This document shows, in pieces, positions 47,676 to 59,514 of a DNA stretch of 64,000 bases (position 1 is its first letter; each line of letters starts with the position of its first letter). The stretch is from Pinus tabuliformis. Lineage: Eukaryota; Streptophyta; Pinopsida; Pinales; Pinaceae. The DNA lies in the NCBI GenBank assembly GCA_031772625.1, contig CM062812.1:732380300-732444299 (forward strand). Direction: 5' to 3'. The position numbers and the translations under genes are program-made. Below the pieces are notes generated by a model. The model ran no database searches and was not told the origin of the DNA. It was given only the letters and a program-made list of their open reading frames with translations.

Positions 47676-48811
47676 AAAAGCCTTTGTATTATTCCAAAAA
47701 TCCAAAAAATGTTACAAGCAAAGGAGTGGGATCCTTTAGCTGTCAATTTTCAAAGCTTTCTAGATAGGATTTAGACTAGAATCTAGGATATAAATTATCA
47801 CATAATAAATTCAAGTAGTTATATGTAGTGGAGATTCTCGAGGAGAATATCATGCAGATTAGATAGGATTAGTTAGTTTGGTCATTTGATTTAGGACCTG
47901 GTTGTTAATTGAAACAATACTTATGTAAGTTCTGAATCATAATAAGGGGATTTTGATTGATTTGGCTTGTTTTCCAGATATAAGATTTAGTTGTAGAAAT
48001 TATCTCTCTGTATCTTTCTGTGTAGATTTGGTCAATCCCAGAGGTGTTGCATTCCTCTGTAAATTTCATTGTGTTTTGTTGAATTTCCTATTTAATTCTA
48101 CAAAGTTCGAGTATTGTGTAATCGAGTTTATTTCTCTTTTTACATGTATTATAAACTGTGGAGTTTGAAGGTATATGGGTTCCTAGATCGGGCTTGAAAG
48201 ACTGCATTCATCCTAAGCTATTGATCTTAACTTCAACGTCTTATGAACAGTCCATAACGGGGTTAGCCTAGTGTTAACTGGTTGGTTTATTAGAAGTCTG
48301 GAATCTGAAGGAACCAGTGGCCATCGTTATCCAATGGATATCGGCTATAGAACTGGGTGAATGTTAACTCCTGAACCGGACCCGACATTGAATATGTTAC
48401 AGTCTATAAACCCGATCGAGTCCGTCATAAGGAATTTAGCACATGGGTAAAGTCGGACCATAACTTTTATAGGTCGAGTGGTTATAAACCTCATCGGGTT
48501 CGTAAGGTGGTTGACCATTGGATCGCTAAGGTGGTTGACCATTCGATCAACCTAGAATCGCTTAGTCAAAAGTAAGTAAACCTTACAAAATAGCCTTGTG
48601 ATTGTGACATTGCGGAGGTTTAGCAGATTTATAAGGCTCATCCTATTGGGGAAATTTGAATCGGTTCTACTAGGTTAGTGGAATAGATAACTTAGTGATA
48701 GATGAGCGAGAATCCATGGGAAAGCAAAGAAGGGGTCCAACCTGAATTAGAAGAGATTGTGTCAGTTTTTGGATGTTTGTCAATAACACCTACAATTCTG
48801 CCACCATTACT
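47676..48811 (+). repeat. Probable 5' LTR and flank of the last gypsy element
   Basis: There is no coding signal. The stretch ends immediately before an initiator-tRNA primer site at 48812, so at least its right part should be LTR. The left edge is not defined because no second LTR is in the window. A 24-bp tandem duplication lies at 48503-48550. Confidence 0.45.
48503..48550 (+). repeat. 24-bp tandem duplication
   Basis: Two adjacent units starting TAAGGTGGTTGACCATT, at 48503 and 48527. Confidence 0.75.
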
Positions 48812-48823
48812 GGTATCAGAGCA
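48812..48823 (+). promoter_or_regulatory. Primer binding site of the last gypsy element
   Basis: TGGTATCAGAGC, an exact initiator tRNA-Met complement, lies ahead of the gag region. Confidence 0.8.
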
Positions 48824-50720
48824 GGTTAAAGACATTGAACAAGATATTAGGGGTCAGAGAAGAAAATCCATTATGGCTTTCAGAGTTGGAAGAGGATGTG
48901 GTAGAAGAGGAAGTCCTATTGCAAATGATGAAGTGAAGGAAGCTATGCAACAGATGCAAGCTAGATTAGAAGCAATGGAAACAGGGAGAGATGCAAATGC
49001 TAGAGATGTCATTGATCCTGAATCGGAGGTTGAAGAAGAGGAGAAACCTATAGAAGTTACTCCTGAGATGATATTCTTTTAGTCAGCGTTGAGGTCCACA
49101 TCTAGACCCAGAACTAAAGTTTCAATTTATCAGGAGCATTAAGTCCTAAGGAGCTGATAGAATTGATTAATGACATGGAGAAATTCTTTGATTATGAAGA
49201 AACAGAGGATGAAAAGAAGGTAAAGTTTGCTGTCACAAAGTTGAAAGGATATGCAGCACTTTGGTGGAATGGAGTGTAGGCAAAAAGAAGAATACTTGGC
49301 AAACAACCAATTAAGAATTGGAACAGAATGGTGGTAAAACTGAAAAGTAATTTTCTGCCAATTAACTATCAGCAAACATTGTTCAAACAAATGAAGAATC
49401 TTAGACAGAGATCTATGACAGTAAAGGAATACACAGAGGAATTGTACAAAGTGAGTGTAAGAGTAGTTCAAGTCCAAGATACATATGAGAAAGTTGCCAG
49501 ATATGTCAATGGTATTAGAATGGACATTCAAGATGAGATAAGTGCAATGTCTCCTAGAACAGTGGAAGAGGCTTATCAGATGGTACTGAAAGCTGAAGAA
49601 AATTCTTGAGAAACAATATGCTAGAAATAGAGCTACTTTCTGAGGAAGGGGAAGACAAGGTGGTAGAGGAATATCTATAGCACCTAGAGATGGATCTAGC
49701 AGTAGCTCAAGTCAACATACACCAATAGGAGGTGATGCAAGTGGCAGAGGGAGTTTTTCCAGCGGAAGAGGAGGTAGAGGCAAAGGAAGAGCAATTAGAT
49801 GTTACAGATGTAACAAGATGGGACGTCGAGCTTATGAGTGCCCAGAAAATACAAGAGTACCTCATAGAAATGCAATTGTTGCACAGACTGAAGAGGAAGA
49901 AGCAACAATAGCAGAATAATAAAATGTACCAGAGAGAGGAGAATCTTTGGTAGTTAACAAAATATTGCTAAAGCTAGAAAAGGAAGTTTTTGAACCAACA
50001 CAAAGGAAGACCTTGTTCAAGGCTGTGTCTAAGGTTCAAGGGAAATGTTTCCAGATGATAATTGATAGTGGTAGCACTGATAATTTTGTCTCTACAGAAG
50101 TGGTAGAGAAATTGAAATTGAAATCAAAGAAACATCCAACACCTTACAAGGTATCATGGTTACAAAAGGGACATCAGTTGTTAGTAAATGAACAATGTGA
50201 AGTGGACTTGCAGTTGGGAAAGTATAAAGATAAAATTTTGTGTGATGTGATGCCTATGGATGTGTGTCAAATATTTTTGGGTAGACCATGGCCGTATGAT
50301 AGAGGATATATGCATGATGGAAAGAAGAACACCTACAAATTCAGCAAATATGGTGTCAATCAAAGAAGATATATCAAAGAAACCTAAACCAAAGGACCTT
50401 TTGCTTAGTGGGAAGGAGTACTTACAGTAGATGGAGGAAGATGTGGTAAGTTTTGCATTAGTTTGTAAATCCAAGGTAATAATTACTTCCACAAAAGTTT
50501 CTGATTTACCAATTGAGATTCAAGAGATGCTGGACAATTATTGTGATATCGTTGTAGATGACTTGCCTAATGAGTTACCCCCTACTAGAAAAATCATTCA
50601 TCATATAGATTTGATTCCAGCAGAAAATATACCAAATAAAGCAGCTTATAGGATGACTCCCATAGAGAATGAAGAAGTCAGAAAACAGGTGCAGGAACTG
50701 TTAGATAAAGGACTTTTCAA
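48824..50720 (+). mobile_element. Ty3/gypsy chromovirus-like element, 5' part, interrupted by the caulimovirid array
   Basis: The gag region (about 48.87-49.61 kb) reads RSMTVKEYTEELYKVSVR and ARYVNGIRMDIQDEI, typical of plant chromovirus gag. A knuckle-like CYRCNKMGRRAYEC lies near 49.80 kb. Protease has IIDSGSTDNFVS near 50060, followed by FLGRPWPYDRGYMHDG. The start of RT is LPPTRKIIHHIDLIPAENI up to DKGLFK near 50718, where viral sequence begins. It is broken in a few places. The rest of the element is not seen and may resume beyond the window. Confidence 0.75.
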
Positions 50721-52600
50721 AGGTAGCCAATTCACTTTTATTTCTATGAATTGTAGTTGAATTGGGCTTCTCTATTTTGAAACCAATTTGGCTGTTGCTA
50801 GATTCAGCTACTTCTTCTTGGGAATCACTAGTCTCCCATTTTTGTGGAATTTCCATAGTTTTATAATGCCCTCCCTGCAAAAAGCTAATAGGTATAAAGA
50901 ACCAAAATATCCACGAGTTGAAGAGGATTTATTTGCTACTAATTCATCTGGATATGTTCTAGATTTGGATAAATCTAAAAATCCAGCTGAATCGATTCGA
51001 ATATGGATTGGTGCTTTGTACCAAATGCAAGTTGTGTCTAAACTAGATAATTTCTCAATTTTCTTGCTAGCAGAGAAACGTATGGCAGGAATTGTGTGGG
51101 ACTGGTGGATGTCTGCTTCTAATGAAGAAAGACAGAATGTTGCAGCGTTGGGATTAGCTACTTTAGAAGTTTTGTTGCTTACTCAATTTGTTCCAGAACC
51201 TACAGATGAAAGAAAGCAAATAATTACTGATCTAACAAGAATGGAGTTGAAAGATTTAAAAGATCTAGATCAATTTGGGTCTGAGTACAAGGCTAAGGTG
51301 TTTAAAGCAAATTTAAATAATGATCCTACCCAGAAGGTTGCTTTCTTATTAAAGTTACCTGGAAATTTAGGAGACATGATTATGAAAGATATTGAAGTTC
51401 AAGGCAAAAAGATTGAACAAATCTATTGGATAGATCTCCTATTCCGGTGTCAAGAAAAGGTTAAGTATTTGTGCTGGCAAAAACAGGTTCATAATGTTTC
51501 CCCAAGTCTGAATGTTTGTCGTTCTGTATTACCCTGGACTCCTTTCAGAAAAAGAAGAACTAAGAAATATGGTAAATACAGACCAAAGAGGGTTGCTAAT
51601 CCTAGAAGACCATTCAGAAAATTTAGATATGTTAAAAAGAGGAAACAACCAAAACGAGATAATGCTTGCTTCATTTGTAAGCAAGAAGGACATTTTGCTC
51701 GCAAATGTCCCAAGAGTTCCTCTAGTAAATTGAAAGCCTGTTTTGAAATTGAAGAATTTGCAGATGATTGGTCAGTAGTTGATTCCAATGATGAAGTATC
51801 TGATGTATATATTTTGACTGATGCTTCATTATCTGACAATGAATCTCTAAATGATGTCAGCCAAAAGATGAATATTTGTTATTCTGGTTTTGAAAGTGAA
51901 CCAAGTGAATTTGAAGAAGTTGAAGAAAATCATTATAGTGATGAAACAGATATAGAAGACTATACAGAAGAATACTCAGATAATTCTTCTATAGAAACTG
52001 TTACTATTGTAGACTTAAAGGACTCATTTCCTAGTTTAAATTCCTTGCCGCCATAGCCACCTGTGAGTTCTTTATGTCCTTATCCTAAAACAGTCGCGTC
52101 TTCCTCCTCATCACTCCCTGTAAATAATTCTGCTCTAGATGAAGAAAATGCTTTTCTTAAAAAGATGGTCAAATCCAATAATCTTTTGTACATTCCAGTT
52201 GAAGTCCAAGTCCGTGGTGAATGGATTAGTGTTGATGCTTTCATTGATACTGGGGGTTCCAATAATCTTGCTAGACCATCTCTTTTCAAAGGATTATGGA
52301 AGCCTTTGCAGCATATAATTGTTTCAGAAACTATTGGCGGATCTGTAAACCTTACCCATTATGTCGATAACATTTCTTTGAAACTTGGGGGGGTTACTAT
52401 AAAAATTTCTGCTATTCAGCATTATGATGCTTCTGCAAGTCTATTTTTAGGAATGCCATTTATTAATTTAGTAGGGTCATAAAGTACTCCCTCAACTTGG
52501 GCATTAGATAGACCAACAGTAACACAATCTTTAAGTACAGGCTGTTTCAGCTTTGGATGTGCAGTATTCGTAAGCTGAAAGGAAGCTTGAAATCTGCCTG
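50713..52600 (+). mobile_element. Caulimovirid copy A: partial, with inverted viral segments at both ends
   Basis: The core (about 50863-52470) covers capsid, zinc knuckle (51667-51708) and protease (IDTGGSNN at about 52243) and matches the other copies closely. To its left, about 50713-50862 is the reverse complement of the linker region found at about 54237-54385 in copy B. To its right, about 52466-52589 is the reverse complement of movement-protein sequence near 53410-53530. The normal intergenic leader resumes from about 52590. A rearranged viral fossil. Confidence 0.8.
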
Positions 52601-52654
52601 AAAGCGTCCACTTCAATTGGTTCAAGTAAGTTACTGAGTCCATCATCTAGTTAT

Positions 52655-52666
52655 TGGTATCAGAGC
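52655..52666 (+). promoter_or_regulatory. Caulimovirid primer binding site, copy B
   Basis: TGGTATCAGAGC followed by TGTTTTAAATCCTGAG. Caulimovirids use initiator tRNA-Met to prime minus-strand DNA, and this site conventionally marks genome position 1. It lies 149 bp before the polyprotein start at 52804. Confidence 0.85.
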
Positions 52667-52803
52667 TGTTTTAAATCCTGAGTCGGTAATCTATAGACAA
52701 AGTTCTAGAGAAAGCCAGCAGCCTTCGAAAGGCAACTCTGTTGATCATTGGGCTGAGTAGATAAACGCTTTCTTTAGTCAATCTTTGGTTTAGATTATAC
52801 AAT

Positions 52804-53650
52804 ATGGCCAATCTATTACGCTCATTCTCTTCTATAGATCTGAAAGTCATAACTGAAGTTTCATCAAGGTCTAATGAGTCTGAAGTTGCTGAAAATGAAA
52901 ATCATGAGATTGTTGAGAATCCTGAAAATTGGACTCCTCCTGCTTTGCATGCTACTGATATTTATAAGCTTCCCATGACCTTTGTTTTAAAAAGAAAGAC
53001 TTTTCTGAAAGAAGTAGAGATAACTATAAAGATTTCTGGACCTTCAGTTCAAATCCTTGCTTTGAACTTATTTTCTGATGATGAAATTAAAAAGTTCCGT
53101 CAGTATGCTAAAGAAGGAAAATATTTTTATCTTCATTTTGGAGGAATAAGGATAGGACTTGCACCACTATTCCGTCATGGAATAAATACTCCTTGCATTG
53201 CTGAATTGTTTGATACCCGTCATCAAAATTATGATCATGCTAGGATTGGTACTATTATGGGAAACCTTGCTACTGGTTGTCAATATGGAACAATATATCC
53301 TGACTATGCCATCAGCCTGAATGATGTACATTTGAAAGACTGTTGGAAATTATTAACTAGGGTTCAAGGGCTTACTATGGCAGAAGAAAGTGAATATCTC
53401 TCTGTGATAGGACAAGCTTCCTTTCAGCTTACGAATACTGCACATCCAAAGCTGAAACAGCCTGTACTTAAAGATTGTGTTACTGTTGGTCTATCTAATG
53501 CCCAAGTTGAGGGAGTACTATATGACCCTACTGAATTACCCCAAAATTGGTATTTCCAATATAAATCTATAGCTGATGAAAAGAAGCCTGAACTGAAAGT
53601 AAAACGAGTTGCTATTGATAATGGGCAAGTCAAACTGATTCCTCCAAGGC
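52804..53650 (+). pseudogene. Movement protein part, copy B
   Basis: The N-terminal ~280 residues of the polyprotein. The phrase DTRHQNYDHARIGTIMGNLA, followed by YPDYAISLNDVHLKD, fits the 30K-superfamily movement proteins of caulimovirids, which open plasmodesmata for cell-to-cell spread. The start is a methionine 149 bp after the primer site, the same in copies B and C (59515). A charged linker with an RRREKKKKES coil-like stretch follows. Confidence 0.7.
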
Positions 53651-54410
53651 CAAAGGTACCTCGTCCTATTACCAAGCAGAAAAGATATGTGTTTCCTATT
53701 GCTCCAACTGAAGTTCCTTCAATTAGTCATAATTTGTCTACTATCCAAGAAGCCAGTCAGAGTCAGACTGAGCCTGTAATGTCATCTACTACATTGTACA
53801 TACCAGATTCTAAGCCTTTTTTACCCATTGTAAATAAAATGCATCGCATAGGGCGTTTTCCTCCTGTTGAAGAATGGCAATATGCCAATCGCAGATTTGT
53901 CAAGGGTGGAAAATGGCCTCCTCACACAAAGTTCTGCACTACTTCTTCCTCTTCTCGACAACCAATCACTCGTGCAGATTGTGCTCCCCTGATTGAACAT
54001 AATGCACAGAATACAAATGATCTCGATGAGACATATCAGATCGGCAATTATATAACTACATGGTGTGCACATGCAGAAGAAGTTTTAGATGATTTAGGTT
54101 GCCAAAGTGAATTAATTCTGGCAAATCTTAAACTTCTACATGATGAACAGACAGCCGATAGACAGCATAGAGAAGAAAGAGAAAGAAGAAGAAGAGAAAA
54201 GAAAAAGAAAGAATCACAGCGTCCAAAGTTTTCTAAAACTATGGAAATTCAACAAAAATGGGAGACTAGTGATTCCCAAGAAGAAGTAGCTGAATCTAGC
54301 AACAGCCAAATTGGTTTCAAAATAGAGAAGCCCAATTCAACTACAATTCATAGAAATAAAAGTGAATTGGCTACCTTTGAAAATGCTGCTACTCTATTTC
54401 CATCATTCAT

Positions 54411-55260
54411 AATGCCCTCCCTGCAAAAAGCTAATAGGTATAAAGAACCAAAATATCCACGAGTTGAAGAGGATTTATTTGCTACTAATTCATCTGGATA
54501 TGTTCTAGATTTGGATAAATCTAAAAATCCAGCTGAATCGATTCGAATATGGATTGGTGCTTTGTACCAAATGCAAGTTGTGTCTAAACTAGATAATTTC
54601 TCAATTTTCTTGCTAGCAAAGAAACGTATGGCAGGAATTGTGTGGGACTGGTGGATGTCTGCTTCTAATGAAGAAAGACAGAATGTTGCAACGTTGGGAT
54701 TAGCTACTTTAGAAGTTTTGTTGCTTACTCAATTTGTTCCAGAACCTACAGATGAAAGAAAGCAAATAATTACTGATCTAACAAGAATGGAGTTGAAAGA
54801 TTTAAAAGATCTAGTTCAGTTTGGGTCTAAGTACATGGCTAAGGTGTTTAAAGCAAATTTAAATAATGATCCTACCCATAAGGTTGCTTTCTTATCAAAG
54901 TTACCTGGAAATTTAGGAGACATGATTATGAAAGATATTGAAGTTCAAGGCAAAAAGATTGAACAAATCTATTGGATAGATCTCCTATTCCGGTGTTAAG
55001 AAAAGGTTAAGTATTTGTGCTGGCAAAAACAGGTTCATAATGTTTCCCCAAGTCTGAATGTTTGTCGTTCTGTATTACCCTGGACTCCTTTCAGAAAAAG
55101 AAGAACTAATAAATATGGTAAATACAGACCAAAGAGGGTTGCTAATCCTAGAAGACCATTCAGAAAATTTAGATATGTTAAAAAGAGGAAACAACCAAAA
55201 CGAGATAATGCTTGCTTCATTTGTAAGCAAGAAGGACATTTTGCTCGCAAATGTCCCAAG
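54411..55260 (+). pseudogene. Capsid and zinc-knuckle part, copy B
   Basis: The capsid-like region reads IWIGALYQMQVVSKLDNF and WDWWMSASNEERQNV. It is followed by an Arg/Lys-rich stretch and CFICKQEGHFARKC (55213-55254), the CX2CX4HX4C knuckle of caulimovirid coat proteins. An acidic Ser/Glu-rich segment follows (about 55300-55560). Confidence 0.75.
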
Positions 55261-55689
55261 AGTTCCTCTAGTAAATTGAAAGCCTGTTTTGAAATTGAAG
55301 AATTTGCAGATGATTGGTCAGTAGTTGATTCCAATAATGAAGTATCTGATGTATATATTTTGACTGATGCTTCATTATCTGACAATGAATCTCTAAATGA
55401 TGTCAGCCAAAAGATGAATATTTGTTATTCTGGTTTTGAAAGTGAACCAAGTGAATTTGAAGAAGAAGAACATCATTATAGTGATGAGACAGATACAGAA
55501 GACTTTACAGAAGAAGAGTCAGATCATTCTTCTATTGAAACTGTTACTATCGCAGACTTAAAGGACTCATTTCCCAGTTTAAATTCCTTGCCGCCACAGC
55601 CACCTGTGAGTTCTTTATGTCCTTATCCTAAAACAGTCGCGTCTTCCTCCTCATCACTCCCTGTAAATAATTCTGCTCTAGATGAAGAA

Positions 55690-57560
55690 AATGCTTTTCT
55701 TAAAAAGATGGTCAAATCAAATAATCTTTTGTATATTCCAGTTGAAGTCCAAGTTCGTGGTGAATGGGTTAGTTTTGATGCTTTCATTGATACTGGGGGT
55801 TCCAATAATCTTGCTAGACCATCTCTTTTCAAAGGATTATGGAAGCCTTTGCAGCATATAATTGTTTCAGAAACTATTGGCGGATCTGTAAACCTTTCCC
55901 ATTATGTCGATAACATTTCTTTGAAACTTGGGGGGGTTACTATAAAAATTTCTGCTATTCAGCATTATGATGCTTCTGCAAGTCTATTTTTAGGAATGCC
56001 ATTTATTAATTCAGTACTGCCTGTAACAATAAGTGAAGACAAAATCATTTGTAATGTCAAAAAGAAAGCAGTAGCAGTTCCAAGATTGACAATGGCAAAC
56101 TCAGAAGCTAGAAAAGAGCAGAGTCAAAAAAAGGTAGGTTCAAAGAAAACAAAGAATGAGTCTCATGATTGGAGAGAAGTGTTGATGATGTATGAGGCTA
56201 AATCACAACCTACCCAGAAAGCCAATAGAGATCCCAATTGGTCATCTGAAAAAATCAGTCTATATGAAGAATTGTTAAAGTGCTGTTCAAACAACCCTCA
56301 AGCATTCTGGACTACAAAAAGACCACAGCAGGAAATTATAACATTACATGATAATGGGGTAACTGGTAAACTAATACCATGCACCCCTGCTGAAGAGAAA
56401 GAAATGAGAAAGCAGATTCAAGAATTGATAGATCTTCAGTTGATTGAAAGAAGTGAATCTCATTACTCCTGTTCTGCATTCCTTGTCAGAAATCATTCAG
56501 AAATTGTGCGTGGAAAGGATAGCATGGTTATTAACTATAAGCCATTGAATGCAATAACAAAAAGCTTTAATTATCCTATGCCTAGACAGGAAACCATTCT
56601 GCAAAAAATTCAAGGAAGTAAAATTTTTAGCAAATTTGATATGAAATCAGGTTATTATCAGATTCAGATTGCAGAAGAAGATCGACACAAGACTGCTTTC
56701 ACTTGTCCTGCAGGTTTCTTCCAATGGAAGGTTGTTCCTTTTGGTTTGAAGAATGCTCCTGCCTTCTTTCAAAGAAGAATGGATCATATCTTCAGCAAAT
56801 ATGATTTCATCATTGTATATATTGATGATATTCTTGTACATAGTTCAGATTTAGAATCTCATTTGAAACATTTACAGATATTTCTTGATGAGGCCAAGGC
56901 ACATGGTCTTGTTTTGTCAGAAAAGAAAATGATCCTGTTTCAATAAAGTATTGATTTTCTTAGAATACATGTCAGCAATGGGAAAATTCAGATGCAGCCT
57001 CATGTGTTAACAAAACTTTCCGAATTTCCTGATCAGCTAGCAGATAAACATATGATTCAGAGATTTATACGAATTTTAAATTATGTACATAAATATATTC
57101 CGAATCTCTCTGAAAAAACTTCTCCAATTAGACAATATATTAATGGTGGTTGGTCTGATGAAGCTACTAAAGCGGTTCAGTTGCTTAAGCAAGAATGCCA
57201 GAATCTACCTGCATTAAACCGCCAGGTAACGGATTTTTGATTCTACAAACAGATGCATCGGGAGAATTTCAGAAACATCAAAAAGGTTATTTCCCTGCTG
57301 AAAAAGAAACCCTTGTTATTTTTAATGGAATCCAGAAGTTCGAAATCTATTTGGCTCCTGCAAAAATTTTAATTCGGACAGATTCCATGAATTTTAAATA
57401 CTTCCTGAATGCAAAGATTTCAAAACAGCTAGCTCGAGGAAGATTGTTAGCATGGCAAATGTGGTTTCAGATGTATGAGTTTGATGTCGAATGGATCCCA
57501 GGAAATTCTAATTTTTTAGCTGATGCTTTGACAAGAGAAATGAATAAGGTTCATGTACAT
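55690..57560 (+). pseudogene. Protease, RT and RNase H part, copy B
   Basis: Aspartic protease with IDTGGSNNLARP (about 55786). RT with INYKPLNAITKSFNYPMP (about 56530), FDMKSGYYQIQI and YIDD at 56818-56829. RNase H begins at LQTDAS (about 57245) and ends near NFLADALTREM (about 57540). RT motifs are caulimovirid-like, close to gypsy, and no integrase follows. Confidence 0.82.
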
Positions 57561-59156
57561 AAACAGAGTATGTTTGATATTTCAGAAAAATCTGCTTTTG
57601 ATGAAAATTTTGAAACTTTTGTACAGCGGTTTAAGATATTAGAATTCCTCTTACCTGACCTTGTTATACAGATAAAGAAGGTCATTGGTTTACGATTAAG
57701 AAGAAACCAGTGGATTCAAAAATGCCAGGCTTGGCAGCATAAAAATGTTGGTATTTTTCTTAATCTCAATGAAGAGTTGGTGAAGGTTTATCCTCTACCA
57801 AATTTACAGGTAAAAGTTTATTTCAGATTGCTTGATGACACATGGGACAGCCATTACACTCCAGAAATGATTAAAGTCTTCAAGACTTTGAATTATTATC
57901 AAATAATCGGTGGAGTTGATTTCTCTATTGCTGTTTATGTCTCTGCAAAGATGTTAGATCTTGAGGAAGTTAATATGAATGGATTAGTTGAACGATTTTT
58001 AAAATCCCTCAAGATTCCTGATATGTTTGAAGAATTAGAGACAACCTTTTTGCAACAAGTAGATGAAAATTTTGTATCGACAGATTCTTTTCCACAATAT
58101 GAATTGTTTCAGCCTTTTGCTGATTGGGAAATAAAAAATGGCAGATGTCAAAAGAAAGCTCAGATCAAAGCTTCCCAGTGTGTAATGCGAACCCTTCAAT
58201 ATCTTAGAACTTTTGCAGCACCTTGGGATTATCAGAGTATGGAATTCCGCAATCCAATAGAACCTAATCCGTTCGCACAAATGTATGGCACGGATAGCAT
58301 TCTCGAATCGACATTGGCTGAAAATCCAGAGCAAATAAAAAAGGTTTCTATGTGGCTTCAAGAATTCCACTCATTAAAATTACCAGAAAAGATTTCGATG
58401 ATTAAAACACTGGAGCCGATGCAAGGAAAAAGAGGAGTGTTAAGGTTAATCATTAATCAAAAAGCACTAATATCTACCAGTGTTTCATCCGGGAGCTGGA
58501 CAGAAGATTCTGTATGTTTGATAAATTTGCTATTATCAAATCAGGTATGTTCAGCAATGATATTTGAAGTTGGGTGGCAAGATCAAGGACATGTCAGTCA
58601 ACAGTGCAAATTGTGGGTTCAAGCAGCTATAGAGCAATCAGTCAGCATGTTTCAAATTTTTAAGTGGGAGTTGTTAGATGGGGTTGAATTGGTAGTACAA
58701 TCTTTGCCAGATTTTAGAAAAAGTAAGAAAGATTCCTTCCTTGGGATTGAAATAGATCCATTTGCATATGTGAACAGATGGAATAAAGATGATTATCTCT
58801 TTCCATCAAAGAATCTACGGAAGACTGCAGATTCCATAAAATTTTCGTATGACACAGGCCAAAGTTCATATGCACCACAAAAAGAGGCATCTTCAATAGC
58901 AATTCATGACTATAAAGGAAAAGCAAAAGTTGGAGAAGAAAAAGAGACCGTATTTGTCGATGTCTATCAAGATGCTCAGGTACAAAATGACCCTACTTGG
59001 GAAAAGGAATATTTATCATGGCTTACGTCTTCATGGAAAAATCCACAGGAAACGCTGTCAAATTTAACATATTCTTGGCAAAGAATAACGACACCACCAG
59101 ATTCAGAGTTTGAAGCATACTTTGATAGTGATAGGAGTCCACCAGGTTCATGGTAA
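57560..59156 (+). pseudogene. Long C-terminal region of unknown function after RNase H, copy B
   Basis: About 530 codons continue in the same frame after RNase H. I recognise no family. Visible features are a basic stretch (GLRLRRNQWIQK), Trp- and aromatic-rich phrases (DDTWDSHYTPEM, ELFQPFADWEIKNG), a Cys/His-poor middle and an acidic, Pro/Ser-rich end (PPDSEFEAYFDSDRSPPGSW). Its retention in one long reading suggests it was coding in the virus. It could be a fused version of the extra ORF seen downstream of RNase H in some endogenous caulimovirids; that is a guess. Confidence 0.6.
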
Positions 59157-59514
59157 AGAATCTCTTGTCAGCAATGTGATACTGTTGATCACATGTTGTG
59201 ACAGGAATCTTTGTACAAGAAGAAAAATTGAGTAGACACCGTCGGTGGAAAAAGATACCGACAAGACCCTCAATTATTTCTATCTTGAACAGAAATAGAA
59301 ATCTGCCTGAAAGCGTCCACTTCAATTGGTTCAAGTAAGTTACTGAGTCCATCATCTAGTTATTGGTATCAAAGCCCTGTTTTAAATCCTGAGTCGGTAA
59401 TCTATAGACAAAGTTCTAGAGAAAGCCAACAGCCTTTGAAAGGCAACTCTGTTGATCATTGGGCTGAGTAGATAAACGCTTTCTTTAGTCAATCTTTGGT
59501 TTAGATTATACAAT
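59157..59514 (+). promoter_or_regulatory. Intergenic region of the caulimovirid, between copies B and C
   Basis: Only about 358 bp separate one polyprotein end from the next start. Two hairpins are visible: TGTCA..TGTGAT/ATCACA..TGACA (59166-59203) and GTCGGT/ACCGAC (59241-59262). A splice-donor-like CAAGTAAGT lies at 59332-59340, 24 bp before the primer site at 59364. No clear TATA box is seen. Unusually short next to the several-hundred-base regions of known petuviruses. Confidence 0.6.
59364..59375 (+). promoter_or_regulatory. Caulimovirid primer binding site, copy C
   Basis: TGGTATCAAAGC followed by CCTGTTTTAAATCCTGAG, 6709 bp after the copy B site. It differs from the tRNA-Met complement at one position. 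Confidence 0.75.

Larger units (their letters stand above)
52590..59363 (+). mobile_element. Caulimovirid copy B: full-length unit
   Basis: It runs from the intergenic leader and primer site through the whole polyprotein region (52804 to 59156, about 2100 codons, near the size known for petunia vein clearing virus) to the next intergenic region. All parts are present in order, with about three or four breaks. Details of parts are in the entries below. Confidence 0.88.

Noticed and set aside
51489-51839. 116-residue minus-strand frame, repeated in caulimovirid copies B and C
   Set aside because: It is the antisense shadow of the zinc-knuckle and acidic region of the polyprotein and recurs only with the tandem copies.
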